The notes under the pieces were generated by a model. It made no database searches. It was given only the letters and a program-made list of their open reading frames with translations, and was not told where the DNA came from. Made by a program: the position numbers and the translations under genes. From NCBI RefSeq assembly GCF_011927795.1, contig NZ_JAATJJ010000002.1:186001-250000 (forward strand): 64,000 bases of DNA, given 5' to 3'. Source of the stretch: Saonia flava. Its GTDB lineage: Bacteria; Bacteroidota; Bacteroidia; Flavobacteriales; Flavobacteriaceae. Of the stretch, positions 54,835-63,084 are shown piece after piece (positions within the stretch are counted from its first letter, which is position 1; the number at the start of each line of letters is the position of its first letter).

Positions 54835-55994
54835 GAGTTTTCATTTAACGGTTCTGCCAGTAGTAAAAGTGTTAGTAATGCTGTTCTCTCAATCAATTTA
54901 TCCAAAAATATATATTCGTGCTCTGCATGGGCTCCATCTCCAGGTGTCCCCAGCCCATCCAGAGTCGCAGTAAACAGACTTGTAGTATTTCCATCAGAAC
55001 CACCGCCAGCGGTTGCTTGTCCTAGATCTAGACCTAATAACTGCCCCTTATATTTGGCCATTTCCCATAATTTTTGATTACGAGAGTTTTTTTCCATGGG
55101 CCTTCTGCCAATACCTCCTTCTATATGCAATTCTATATCCTTAAGATAGGGTTTTAATTCTTTTATTTTTTTGGTGATATAATCCCCATCGGATTCCTTA
55201 AGTATTCTTACATCTACAACCGCCTTGCTACTGGGAGCAACAACATTTGGGGAAATTCCACCCTCAATCATACCTATATTCACCGTAATGCCCTTCTCCA
55301 AATCGTTCATGGCGTATAGTTTTTGTACTTGATGGGACAACTCCACAATGGCATTGATTCCCTGGTCTGGGTTTAATCCTGCATGGGCTGCTTTTCCTTC
55401 TACAGAGATAGTAAACCTTCCTATTCCCTTTCTTGCTGTCTTTAATTTTCCTTCCAAATCTAGTGGTGGTTCCAAAACAAAGGCACGGTTTGATATTTTT
55501 GCCAATTTTGCAATACTCTTAGTAGACTCCCTGCTTCCTATTTCCTCATCCGAGTTAATCAAAATTACTGGGGTTACAGAAAGGGACAAACCCAACTCTT
55601 TAATCGCTTGAAGTGTAAAAACAAGCTGCGTCAACCCAGATTTCATATCATAAATTCCCGGGCCTGCAATCTTACTTTTAGTTTGCGTAATGGGCATATG
55701 TGCCAAGGTGCTTTTCGGCCATACCGTATCACAATGTCCCACCAAAAGTTGTAAAGGGAGTTTTTTGTCCCTGTCTTTAGGACGAGCATATAAAAAACCC
55801 CCTGATTTGTTACCGGGAATATGTATTGCATAATATCCCAAAGTTTCTAATTTGTCCTTTAAAAACCTTAGCATTATATGCTGCATTTCCACCTCTTTTG
55901 ATGGAGTTTCCATAGTGACGAGTTGTTTTAGAAAACCAATCATTTCTTCACCATGAGACTTTAAATATGCTTGTATATTATTTGGAATACCCAT
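54831..55994 (-). CDS. M20-family metallopeptidase, carboxypeptidase G2-like
   Basis: A 387-residue zinc peptidase. LLVGHCDTVWP holds the first zinc His and Asp, INSDEEIGS the catalytic Glu pair, and GGGSDGN, with GDGAHAEHEYIFL at the end, the final His. The dimerisation domain begins near ISVEGKAAHAGLNP. It should cleave C-terminal Glu or a similar residue from small peptides or conjugates. The ATG at 55994 is used; a GTG at 56003 that overlaps the upstream stop is possible. No signal peptide. Confidence 0.9.
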   Translation of the reverse strand: MGIPNNIQAYLKSHGEEMIGFLKQLVTMETPSKEVEMQHIMLRFLKDKLETLGYYAIHIPGNKSGGFLYARPKDRDKKLPLQLLVGHCDTVWPKSTLAHMPITQTKSKIAGPGIYDMKSGLTQLVFTLQAIKELGLSLSVTPVILINSDEEIGSRESTKSIAKLAKISNRAFVLEPPLDLEGKLKTARKGIGRFTISVEGKAAHAGLNPDQGINAIVELSHQVQKLYAMNDLEKGITVNIGMIEGGISPNVVAPSSKAVVDVRILKESDGDYITKKIKELKPYLKDIELHIEGGIGRRPMEKNSRNQKLWEMAKYKGQLLGLDLGQATAGGGSDGNTTSLFTATLDGLGTPGDGAHAEHEYIFLDKLIERTALLTLLLLAEPLNENS

Positions 55995-56002
55995 AAACAC
56001 CA

Positions 56003-56608
56003 CTATAGTTTAAAATCCTTTGGATACGGAAAATTAAATGTTTCTGAAATATTGGCAAATCGCCCTTGGGACACATAAGCCAATAATGGATGTTCATAAA
56101 TCTGTTGCTGCTCATCTTTTTCTGAAGTTCTCGCATAATCTTTATGAACAAATGCAGCCTCCACTGTACCTGTTATGAAGCTGTATTCACCAAAACCATC
56201 TATGATTTGAAACAATTTACATTCTAAATACAGGTATGAATTTTTTACAAATATTGAATCAATGTTAGTGGTTTTAATGGTCGGTAGTGATTTTACAATA
56301 CTTTTAGTGCTTTGATCTTCTCCGCAACGGGGTGAAGCGCTTAACGAGGCCAATACTACTTGATTGGGCATTGGGAAACTTACTGAAAATTCACCACTCT
56401 TTTTAATGTTATGATATGTTGAATGATTGGGAGTACATACAAAGCCAAAATAATTAGATGAACCTATTGGGGTTGCCATATGCTTGGGTGCCAAATCATA
56501 GCCATCTCCCTCTTTGGTGCCCACCACAATTAAAGGGGCGATTGTAAAAAATCGATTCCAAATGGACAATGAAGTGTCCAACGCAATAAAGTCTTCTTGT
56601 TTTTCCAT
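56003..56608 (-). CDS. Flavin reductase family protein
   Basis: A 201-residue protein with the FMN-binding split barrel: FTIAPLIVVGTKEGDGYDLAPKHMATPIG, FVCTPNHSTYHNIKKSGEFSVSFP and a C-terminal YVSQGRFANI. Such proteins reduce flavin with NAD(P)H or act as flavin-dependent reductases. It is first in its operon, with a Crp-type box 51 bp upstream. Confidence 0.85.
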   Translation of the reverse strand: MEKQEDFIALDTSLSIWNRFFTIAPLIVVGTKEGDGYDLAPKHMATPIGSSNYFGFVCTPNHSTYHNIKKSGEFSVSFPMPNQVVLASLSASPRCGEDQSTKSIVKSLPTIKTTNIDSIFVKNSYLYLECKLFQIIDGFGEYSFITGTVEAAFVHKDYARTSEKDEQQQIYEHPLLAYVSQGRFANISETFNFPYPKDFKL

Positions 56609-56658
56609 CTTTAAAAAATCCAGTAGAACAATTTACAAAGTTGAAGTTTCCCAGAAGA

Positions 56659-56670
56659 TGATTTTTATCA
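56659..56670 (-). promoter_or_regulatory. Crp-type box upstream of the flavin reductase operon
   Basis: TGATTTTTATCA, identical to the cls box. TAAATTGT (56635 to 56628, minus strand), a partial -7 match like the one at thioredoxin, begins 29.5 bp from the centre. Confidence 0.68.
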
Positions 56671-56712
56671 GGAAAAATGGGTAAGAAAAATAGAGAAGCC
56701 TGGACAATACTC

Positions 56713-57912
56713 TTAGTACCAAATACTATGTTGATATTCCTTTTTCCTTGAGTTTGCTTCCCTGTTTTTTATTACCATATGGGTCTTGTCCAACTGCATA
56801 CTTCTATATCCCAGAAGATGAAAAATTTTCTTGGCAATAAATTTTGCAACTTTTAAATTGACCACCAAAATGTCGCGTTTTTTGGAAACCCATGAAACCC
56901 CAGGTAACAATGGCAAAATATAATCTGCATGTATTGTTCTTAACAAAGCCGATAAATTGAGGAATATTCTTGGTATTGGTTTAATAATAAAGAAACCATC
57001 ATTACCCTGTTTCTGGTATAAAGGCATAAAAATTTCGCCATTTTGTGGTACAAGAACCTTATTTCCATCGCTAATAGCAATTTCTTGGTTTTTATGAACG
57101 GGTTCAAAATTGGTGAATCCCGATTTCATGGTGAAAACTTCGTTTTCCTTAATCTTATAATGATAGACTATTTCATAAAATTTGGTCAAATCTTTAGTGG
57201 CATTGACCAAAAGTTGATAGTGGGCATCAAAATCTACCTCGGATTTATTTATATTTCCAGAATAGACCATGGTAAGGTATATGAATGCTATATGATTCTC
57301 TATAGAGGAAAAGGAATCATGTTGACCAGATTCAAACCCAAAGGCCACATACCCAAGTTCATTAATATAATTCAACAAGGGACCTTCTAGATATTCTTCT
57401 ATGCCCAACAGTAATGGCACGGGATACTGCTTGGTAAATTTCCTATTCAACAAATTGTCATTTACAGTAGCAAAGGGCTTTGTTTCACTGGAAGTAGTAT
57501 GTAAATCCACAAAGTAAAATGGTCCGTTTTCAGCTTCCAAAATTTCTAATATGGTCTTATAAATATCCAGTTGCTGTGTGGTTTCCATATTTTCCCCATG
57601 AATTTCTCTACGTATCATTTGATTCATGTGTTCGGTTGTCCAGAGACGATTGAGATCTTTGTCATGGTAACGTATCCCTTTTTCAAGTGCAGTTAAGTTC
57701 CCAGAAATAGCGTACATATTTCCTTTGAAGGATGAGAGTTTTGAACGCAAATTTTCCAAGACCCTATGTAAAGCAAATACACCCGAAGGTTCATTGCCAT
57801 GAATGCCTCCCGTAAAAATTACGGTTGGGCCTGGTAGCTCTCCCTTAATACTACCTACAAGGCGATTTACCTTAATAGATTCTTTAAGAGCCTTACTATA
57901 AACAATTGCCAT
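56713..57912 (-). CDS. Succinylglutamate desuccinylase / aspartoacylase family protein
   Basis: A 399-residue zinc carboxypeptidase-like protein. IFTGGIHGNEPSGVFALHRVL has the His-x-x-Glu zinc ligands (about 38-41), and FVDLHTTSSETK the third His. ALEKGIRYHDKDLNRLW carries the conserved Asn-Arg substrate loop. It probably hydrolyses an N-acyl-amino acid or a gamma-linked amide. It lies 1 bp after the ligase gene, so it may act on that enzyme's product. Confidence 0.85.
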   Translation of the reverse strand: MAIVYSKALKESIKVNRLVGSIKGELPGPTVIFTGGIHGNEPSGVFALHRVLENLRSKLSSFKGNMYAISGNLTALEKGIRYHDKDLNRLWTTEHMNQMIRREIHGENMETTQQLDIYKTILEILEAENGPFYFVDLHTTSSETKPFATVNDNLLNRKFTKQYPVPLLLGIEEYLEGPLLNYINELGYVAFGFESGQHDSFSSIENHIAFIYLTMVYSGNINKSEVDFDAHYQLLVNATKDLTKFYEIVYHYKIKENEVFTMKSGFTNFEPVHKNQEIAISDGNKVLVPQNGEIFMPLYQKQGNDGFFIIKPIPRIFLNLSALLRTIHADYILPLLPGVSWVSKKRDILVVNLKVAKFIAKKIFHLLGYRSMQLDKTHMVIKNREANSRKKEYQHSIWY

Positions 57913-57913
57913 A

Positions 57914-59770
57914 TTATATTCCGGTAATATCGTTTGTCGTTATTATTCCAATCATGTTATTGTTCTGTACAACTGGAAGGCAACCTATCCCATGCTCCTT
58001 CATTAAATGAATAATTTCCTTAATTGGCCTATCGGGGTTTGTAGTCATTACATTGGTTATCATAATATCTGCTACTATACTATCACTTTGCTCTTTTGGG
58101 ACCTTAATATGCTCCTTCATATGGGACCATGTTATCAATCCACATAATTCACCTTCATCGTTCTCTACGGGAACATGGTGAATATTTTTCCACTGCATTA
58201 TACTGGTCGCCATATCTGCCAAATCATTTTTGTTTACTGTAAAAAGCTGTGTGGACATTATATGTTCTGCCAAATATGCGTGTTTTACGTCTTTTGATAC
58301 TTCCGTCATCATAGGCCATTCATGGATTGGCAATTGGCCTTGTTGGTTTTCATAGATAGATTTGGTCAATACTACCAGGGCATCATCCTTTTTCATGCTT
58401 TTTTTAAGTTGGCGATAGTTTCTAATATTCCATTTAGCTCCTGTCATACCACTTGCCCGTTTTTCTATAACCCCAAGGAATCTTTCAATATCCTCCTTGT
58501 CAATGGATGCTTTTTCCAAACCTGAGTATGCCAATGGAAGCAATTCCTTAACAACCAACTCTGGAGTCGGGACACTCCTGCCCATCCATTGCATTATACT
58601 ATCGCTACCAGTTCTGGCAGATTTTATAAAATTTGCCTTCACATCCTTAAAATCCATAAGGTTGGGCATATCATCATATTTGGATGGTCTTCCTATCATT
58701 AATCCCACCCAAAAAGCGAAGTTGGCCATTTCATCCAGCACAGTTGGGCCTGCAGGAATATATCTATTCTCAATGCGTACATGGGCTTTTTTCTCTCCAT
58801 GTCCATAACAAGGACGGTTCCAACGATAGATAGTACCATTATTTAAGGCCAAAGCTTTTAACTTGGGGATATTTCCTTTTTCCAGTTCTTCAAGAGAATT
58901 CCTTTCTATAGCTGTCCCCAACAATACTTCATACCTTGAAATATCATCTTTAAAAATATCGACTATTGACCCAGAGGCCCAATGATTTCCAAAACTTACC
59001 CGAGCTTCCTTATCTTTTAGAGTATAGGAAGAGCTTCTTGTATCTACACTTTGCTGAAAAAGGGCAATCCGTGTTTCGCTCCAAAGTTCTCTTCCGAGAA
59101 GCATTGGTGAATTGGCGCAAATACCCAGTACAGGACCCGAAATTGCCTGTGCCCAATTATGACTGGATACAAAATCTTCTGGGGAAATTTGAAGGTGCAT
59201 TTGAAAACTGGTATTACAAGCTTCAAACAAAATGGAATCATGGATTATGGAAAGTTCGTCCACTCCCCTAATGTGCAGCTCCAGATCCTTTTTCCTCATC
59301 TGTCTTACTGTCTCGTTCAACAGCTGGTATCTTTGGCTTGGTGTCATATACTCCAACTGAAGCTCATTTTTGCCAATTGTGGGTAATATACCTGTAAGCA
59401 AAACTTTGGTTTCTTGCTCTTTTGCCACCAAAGAAGCTTTCCTTAACAAATCCTTTAGTTGTTTTTCTGCTTTGGAAAAACAGTTCTCCTTTAATTCTAA
59501 TGGATCCAAATTAATCTCAAGATTATAGAGAGCCATTTCTGTGGTAAAATGAGGATCATTAATTGCCTCTAGTATGGCCATTGCATTTTTTGCAGGGCGC
59601 CAATTTTCATTGATCAGGCAAAACTCTTGCTCTGAGCCAATGCGGTTAATCCCGGATTCTATCAACCCTTTTTCCAACATTATTTCCAATGCCCTTACAT
59701 CGCTCAATAAATGTCGCACAAATTCTGCCCTTGTCTCCCTATCTATTTTATTTACTTGGTGCGTTCCCAT
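57914..59770 (-). CDS. Glutamate-cysteine ligase-like enzyme fused to a CBS pair
   Basis: A 618-residue fusion. Residues about 1-470 match the GCS2 glutamate-cysteine ligase-like family: IGSEQEFCLI (metal/ATP Glu motif), MALYNLEINLDPLEL, FEACNTSFQMHLQI and HVRIENRYIPAGPTVLDE. Residues 497-618 are a CBS pair (HIMSTQLFTVNKNDLADMA and IMITNVMTTNPDRPIKEII), which probably binds adenine nucleotides. The amino-acid substrate is not defined; glutathione synthesis is not implied, since no glutathione synthetase is adjacent. It is second in the operon after a 77-residue protein. Confidence 0.86.
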   Translation of the reverse strand: MGTHQVNKIDRETRAEFVRHLLSDVRALEIMLEKGLIESGINRIGSEQEFCLINENWRPAKNAMAILEAINDPHFTTEMALYNLEINLDPLELKENCFSKAEKQLKDLLRKASLVAKEQETKVLLTGILPTIGKNELQLEYMTPSQRYQLLNETVRQMRKKDLELHIRGVDELSIIHDSILFEACNTSFQMHLQISPEDFVSSHNWAQAISGPVLGICANSPMLLGRELWSETRIALFQQSVDTRSSSYTLKDKEARVSFGNHWASGSIVDIFKDDISRYEVLLGTAIERNSLEELEKGNIPKLKALALNNGTIYRWNRPCYGHGEKKAHVRIENRYIPAGPTVLDEMANFAFWVGLMIGRPSKYDDMPNLMDFKDVKANFIKSARTGSDSIMQWMGRSVPTPELVVKELLPLAYSGLEKASIDKEDIERFLGVIEKRASGMTGAKWNIRNYRQLKKSMKKDDALVVLTKSIYENQQGQLPIHEWPMMTEVSKDVKHAYLAEHIMSTQLFTVNKNDLADMATSIMQWKNIHHVPVENDEGELCGLITWSHMKEHIKVPKEQSDSIVADIMITNVMTTNPDRPIKEIIHLMKEHGIGCLPVVQNNNMIGIITTNDITGI

Positions 59771-59772
59771 TT

Positions 59773-60006
59773 TTAAAATACTTGAATTTTTTTAAGATTA
59801 TTAGAACTGGAACCTATCCATTCATAGAGTATAGCTGCATCTTCCTTTTCACCACGTTCTTCTCTTCCTTTTGAAATAGTTATTCCATTTTTAGTAGTTT
59901 CAAAAATGGGCTCAGCACAGCTCAATTTCTTATTGAGTGCATTCCTGGCAATGGTATTGCTTTTATTGATAGTCGAATTTACAGTAAGGGCAATTGTTCT
60001 TTTCAT
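59773..60006 (-). CDS. Small protein of unknown function, first in the ligase operon
   Basis: A 77-residue basic protein (MKRTIALTVNSTINKSNTIA then LNKKLSCAEPIFETTKNGITI) with one Cys, no signal peptide and no membrane segment. I do not recognise it. It is supported as a real gene by a perfect promoter 48 bp upstream and by a stop codon only 2 bp before the ligase ATG. It could be a substrate, carrier or regulator of the ligase, but no motif shows which. Confidence 0.65.
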   Translation of the reverse strand: MKRTIALTVNSTINKSNTIARNALNKKLSCAEPIFETTKNGITISKGREERGEKEDAAILYEWIGSSSNNLKKIQVF

Positions 60007-60053
60007 TATTGTTTCAATTACCCAAATATAATTTTCTCTCTTTTAGGCTCATA

Positions 60054-60065
60054 TGATAAATGTCA
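60054..60065 (-). promoter_or_regulatory. Crp-type box upstream of the ligase operon
   Basis: TGATAAATGTCA. TATATTTG (60030 to 60023, minus strand) is a full -7 match 29.5 bp from the dyad centre. The ATG of the 77-residue gene is 48 bp from the dyad. Confidence 0.78.
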
Positions 60066-60694
60066 TTGTCCTAAAATGCCTATACTACTATTTCTGTTTG
60101 CGATAGTCTTGTAAAACAAGAATTGGTGGAAACAAAAAAAGTGACCTGTTTTACATATCACTTTTCCGTTTCGTCGGGATGACAGAAAGAAAATGGTATA
60201 CACAAAATTTTAACAGTCAATATTTTACACTAATTTGAAAAACTTATTAACCGAACTTTAAACTGCATTTAAAACAGCACATCCAGAGGCAAAACTTATA
60301 GATGTTTTTGCAATATAAATTTAATGAAATTACTTAAAATATGGTTTGCAATTAACCGCTATCTAAACTTTTTCATAAAAAATTGTGCCGTAAAATGGCC
60401 GTTTTATACAACTGTCGTATGTGGTAGTTATCCTGATTGGCGCTATTGCTATTTTGAAAAGACTATAAATAATTATGCGGAGCATTGTATTAAATCTTTT
60501 GGACAGGTAAAATATAACTCTAGGTGTAACCTTACCTAACTTAAAATTCCATACTGTTATCCAAATTTCAGTAGTATAATCTACTAATAGAAATTAAGTC
60601 GCTCTTCATATTATTATGAACTATAGCCATCTATTATTACTAGTATTTAAATAGATATGACTTACATTTACGTTATAATCTATCATTTTACGAC
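60066..60694. other. Intergenic region at the right border of the stress island
   Basis: About 630 bp without a convincing gene. A short frame at 60324-60539 (71 codons) has no promoter element or family pattern that I recognise. TTTCGTCGGGATGACAGAAA near 60168-60188 looks like a dispersed flavobacterial intergenic repeat. No tRNA or clear terminator was found. Confidence 0.5.
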
Positions 60695-61537
60695 ATGCTA
60701 AAGAAATTCGATGAAAACAGGCAGGACTTAAAGCCATACGGCTTGACATGTGAGTTATGGCAGCCCAAGATAATGGAAAGGCCGGATAGGCATAATGAGA
60801 TTGAAATCAACTATTTGCCAGAAGGATCATTGTCTTATTTGATTCATGACCAAAAATTTAAAATCAAAAAAGGTAGGATGATTGTTTTTTGGGCATTGTT
60901 TCCACATCAGATTGTTGATTTTTCCAATGACGCTCCTTACCACGTAATTACAATTCCTTTTTCCACTTTGCTCAGTTGGAATCTCCCAAAGCGATTTTTG
61001 GACATGCTCTTTCGAGGCGAACTCAAGGCTACGACTTACAAACCTTCAAATCCTGTTTTAGCAAATCAAATATTCAAACGTTGGGCCAATGAACTTAATA
61101 GGGACACGGAGGTTCTGAAGGAAATTTGTAGTCTAGAAATCGAGGCGTATTTAAAGCGGTTTGCTTACCGAACAATGAATGCCACTTCTTCTATCGAAAA
61201 GGTTGAGCCGCTCCCGATAAATTTGGTTGAAAAAATAGCTGTCTATATCGCCAAAAACTTTAATAGTCCAATTAAAGTCATAGATGTAGCTAAGGCCGTG
61301 GAATTACACCCAGACTACGCCAACGTCATATTCAAAAAAGCATTTGGTTATACTATTTCTGATTATTTACTGGAACAAAGGGTATTGTATGCCAAACGAA
61401 AGTTAAGCATTACCCAAGATTCGATAACTTCAATTGCCTATGAATCAGGGTTTAACTCAATTAGTAGATTCAACGCAACTTTTAGAAAATTTAGCGATAT
61501 GACCCCAAGGGATTTTCGGAAAGAATTTAGTACATAG
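60695..61537 (+). CDS. AraC-family transcriptional regulator
   Basis: A 280-residue regulator. The N-terminal part (about 20-130) is a cupin-type sensor (EINYLPEGSLSYLIHDQKF, then FWALFPHQIVDFSNDAPYHVITIPF). The C-terminal 100 residues are the two AraC HTH motifs (VIDVAKAVELHPDYANVIFKKAFGYTISDYL and ITSIAYESGFNSISRFNATFRKFSDMTPRDFRK). It is convergent with the FGGY kinase gene, with 16 bp between them, and is the likely sugar-responsive activator of the transporter/kinase operon. Confidence 0.92.
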   Translation: MLKKFDENRQDLKPYGLTCELWQPKIMERPDRHNEIEINYLPEGSLSYLIHDQKFKIKKGRMIVFWALFPHQIVDFSNDAPYHVITIPFSTLLSWNLPKRFLDMLFRGELKATTYKPSNPVLANQIFKRWANELNRDTEVLKEICSLEIEAYLKRFAYRTMNATSSIEKVEPLPINLVEKIAVYIAKNFNSPIKVIDVAKAVELHPDYANVIFKKAFGYTISDYLLEQRVLYAKRKLSITQDSITSIAYESGFNSISRFNATFRKFSDMTPRDFRKEFST

Positions 61538-61553
61538 TTTTTGAAAAGATAAA

Positions 61554-63056
61554 CTATATCGTCAATTTTCTTTCGTTCATTATTTTTAGCCAACCTTCAT
61601 AGCTCTTTTTAACGAGATCATTTTTTGAAGAAGGTTTATAAACTTGTAAATTTTCCATTGGTTTGGGCAAATCGTCTAAGTCTTTCCAGAGTCCCGCACC
61701 CAAGCCAGCAATAAAGGCTACCCCTAATGCCGAAACATCTGCAATACCAATATTGACTACCTTAGTTCCTAATAAATCGGTCAAGAAATGCATTAGAAAA
61801 GAATTGGCCGAAATACCTCCGTCAACATTTAATTCGTTCAGTATAATATTGCTCTCAGTTTCCATTACGGATATAACATCCTTGATCTGATAGGCAATGG
61901 ATTCCAATGCAGCCCGTACAAAATGTGTTTTGTCCGTTTTGAAGGTAATCCCATGAATTGAAGCTTTCCAATCCATTTGCCAGTGGGGTGCCCCAAGGCC
62001 GCTAAAGGCTGGAATTAAATAAACTCCTTCATTACTGGTCAAGCTGGTGGCCATTTGTCCTGTCTCAGCACTGTTCTCAAAAAGTTCCAATTGATTTTTA
62101 AGCCATTCAATGGTGGCGCCGCAGCTCACGATCACACCCTCTAAGGCATAGTCGACTCTACCCTCTATACTCCAGCAGATGGTGGTAACCATTCCTTTTT
62201 CCGACCGTACTAGATTGTTCCCTGTATTCCATAAAACAGACGAACCTGTTCCCATAGTAGCCTTTGCGGTTCCTGGGCTAAAGCACCTTTCTCCGAATGC
62301 GGCGCCATGGGAGTCACCAATAAGTCCTGTTATAGGAATCCCTTCTATAAAATGATTAGTTAAAGTAGTAGTACCAAATTGTGCTGAGGAGCACTTTATT
62401 TCTGGCATTTTTAATTTCGAAAGACCAAAATTTTCCAGTATTAGGGTATCCCATTTAAGATCCGAAATATTAAAAAGTAAGGTGCGAGAAGCATTGGTCA
62501 TATCAGTCGCATACATCGCACCATTGGTAAGTTTGTATAGCAGCCATGTATCGACTGTTCCGAAATGACACCGCCCTTCATCAATGGCAAGTTTTACTGT
62601 TTTGTTGTTCTTATAGAGCCAAATGAGCTTGGTTCCAGAAAAATAGGGGTCAATTTTTAATCCGGTTCTGGTCGATATTTCGGCTTCCATTCCTTCTTCC
62701 TGAAGTCCATTGCAAATTGCAATAGAGCGTTTGCATTGCCAGACCACGGCATTGCACAGAGGATGACCGTGTTCATCCCAAAGTACAAAGGTCTCTCTTT
62801 GGTTAGATATACCACAGCTAACTATTTTTTCCTTATGCCCTGGATATTGTTGCTCAAATTCGCGAAGACAATGAGCAACCGCATCAATCACATTTTGATA
62901 AATTTCCTCAGGATCTTGTTCAACAAATTCGGGTTTTGGGTAATAGGAAGCCAAAGGCACGCTGGCCTTGGTAACAAGTTTCCCTTCTTGATCAAAAATA
63001 ATCGCTTTAGTACCGCTAGTACCCTGATCAATAGCTAAAATATAAGATGTTGTCAT
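61554..63056 (-). CDS. FGGY-family carbohydrate kinase (glycerol-kinase-like)
   Basis: A 500-residue kinase; start ATG at 63056 (MTTSYILAIDQGTSGTKAII), not the TTG nine bases earlier. Patterns such as SNQRETFVLWDEHG, WQCKRSI, DPYFSGTKLIWL, FGTVDTWLLYKLTNG and TNASRTLLFNI are those of glycerol kinase, but the phosphate loop GTSGTKA is the type seen in pentulose kinases. Because a sugar ABC permease gene precedes it, phosphorylation of an imported sugar or polyol is likely. The exact substrate is open. Confidence 0.9.
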   Translation of the reverse strand: MTTSYILAIDQGTSGTKAIIFDQEGKLVTKASVPLASYYPKPEFVEQDPEEIYQNVIDAVAHCLREFEQQYPGHKEKIVSCGISNQRETFVLWDEHGHPLCNAVVWQCKRSIAICNGLQEEGMEAEISTRTGLKIDPYFSGTKLIWLYKNNKTVKLAIDEGRCHFGTVDTWLLYKLTNGAMYATDMTNASRTLLFNISDLKWDTLILENFGLSKLKMPEIKCSSAQFGTTTLTNHFIEGIPITGLIGDSHGAAFGERCFSPGTAKATMGTGSSVLWNTGNNLVRSEKGMVTTICWSIEGRVDYALEGVIVSCGATIEWLKNQLELFENSAETGQMATSLTSNEGVYLIPAFSGLGAPHWQMDWKASIHGITFKTDKTHFVRAALESIAYQIKDVISVMETESNIILNELNVDGGISANSFLMHFLTDLLGTKVVNIGIADVSALGVAFIAGLGAGLWKDLDDLPKPMENLQVYKPSSKNDLVKKSYEGWLKIMNERKLTI

Positions 63057-63084
63057 ATTGGTCAAAATACTGTTTTTTGATTAA

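Noticed and set aside
60324-60539. 71-codon frame on the plus strand
   Set aside because: No promoter element, no recognised family, unusual Cys/Trp/Tyr-rich content and no neighbour in the same operon.
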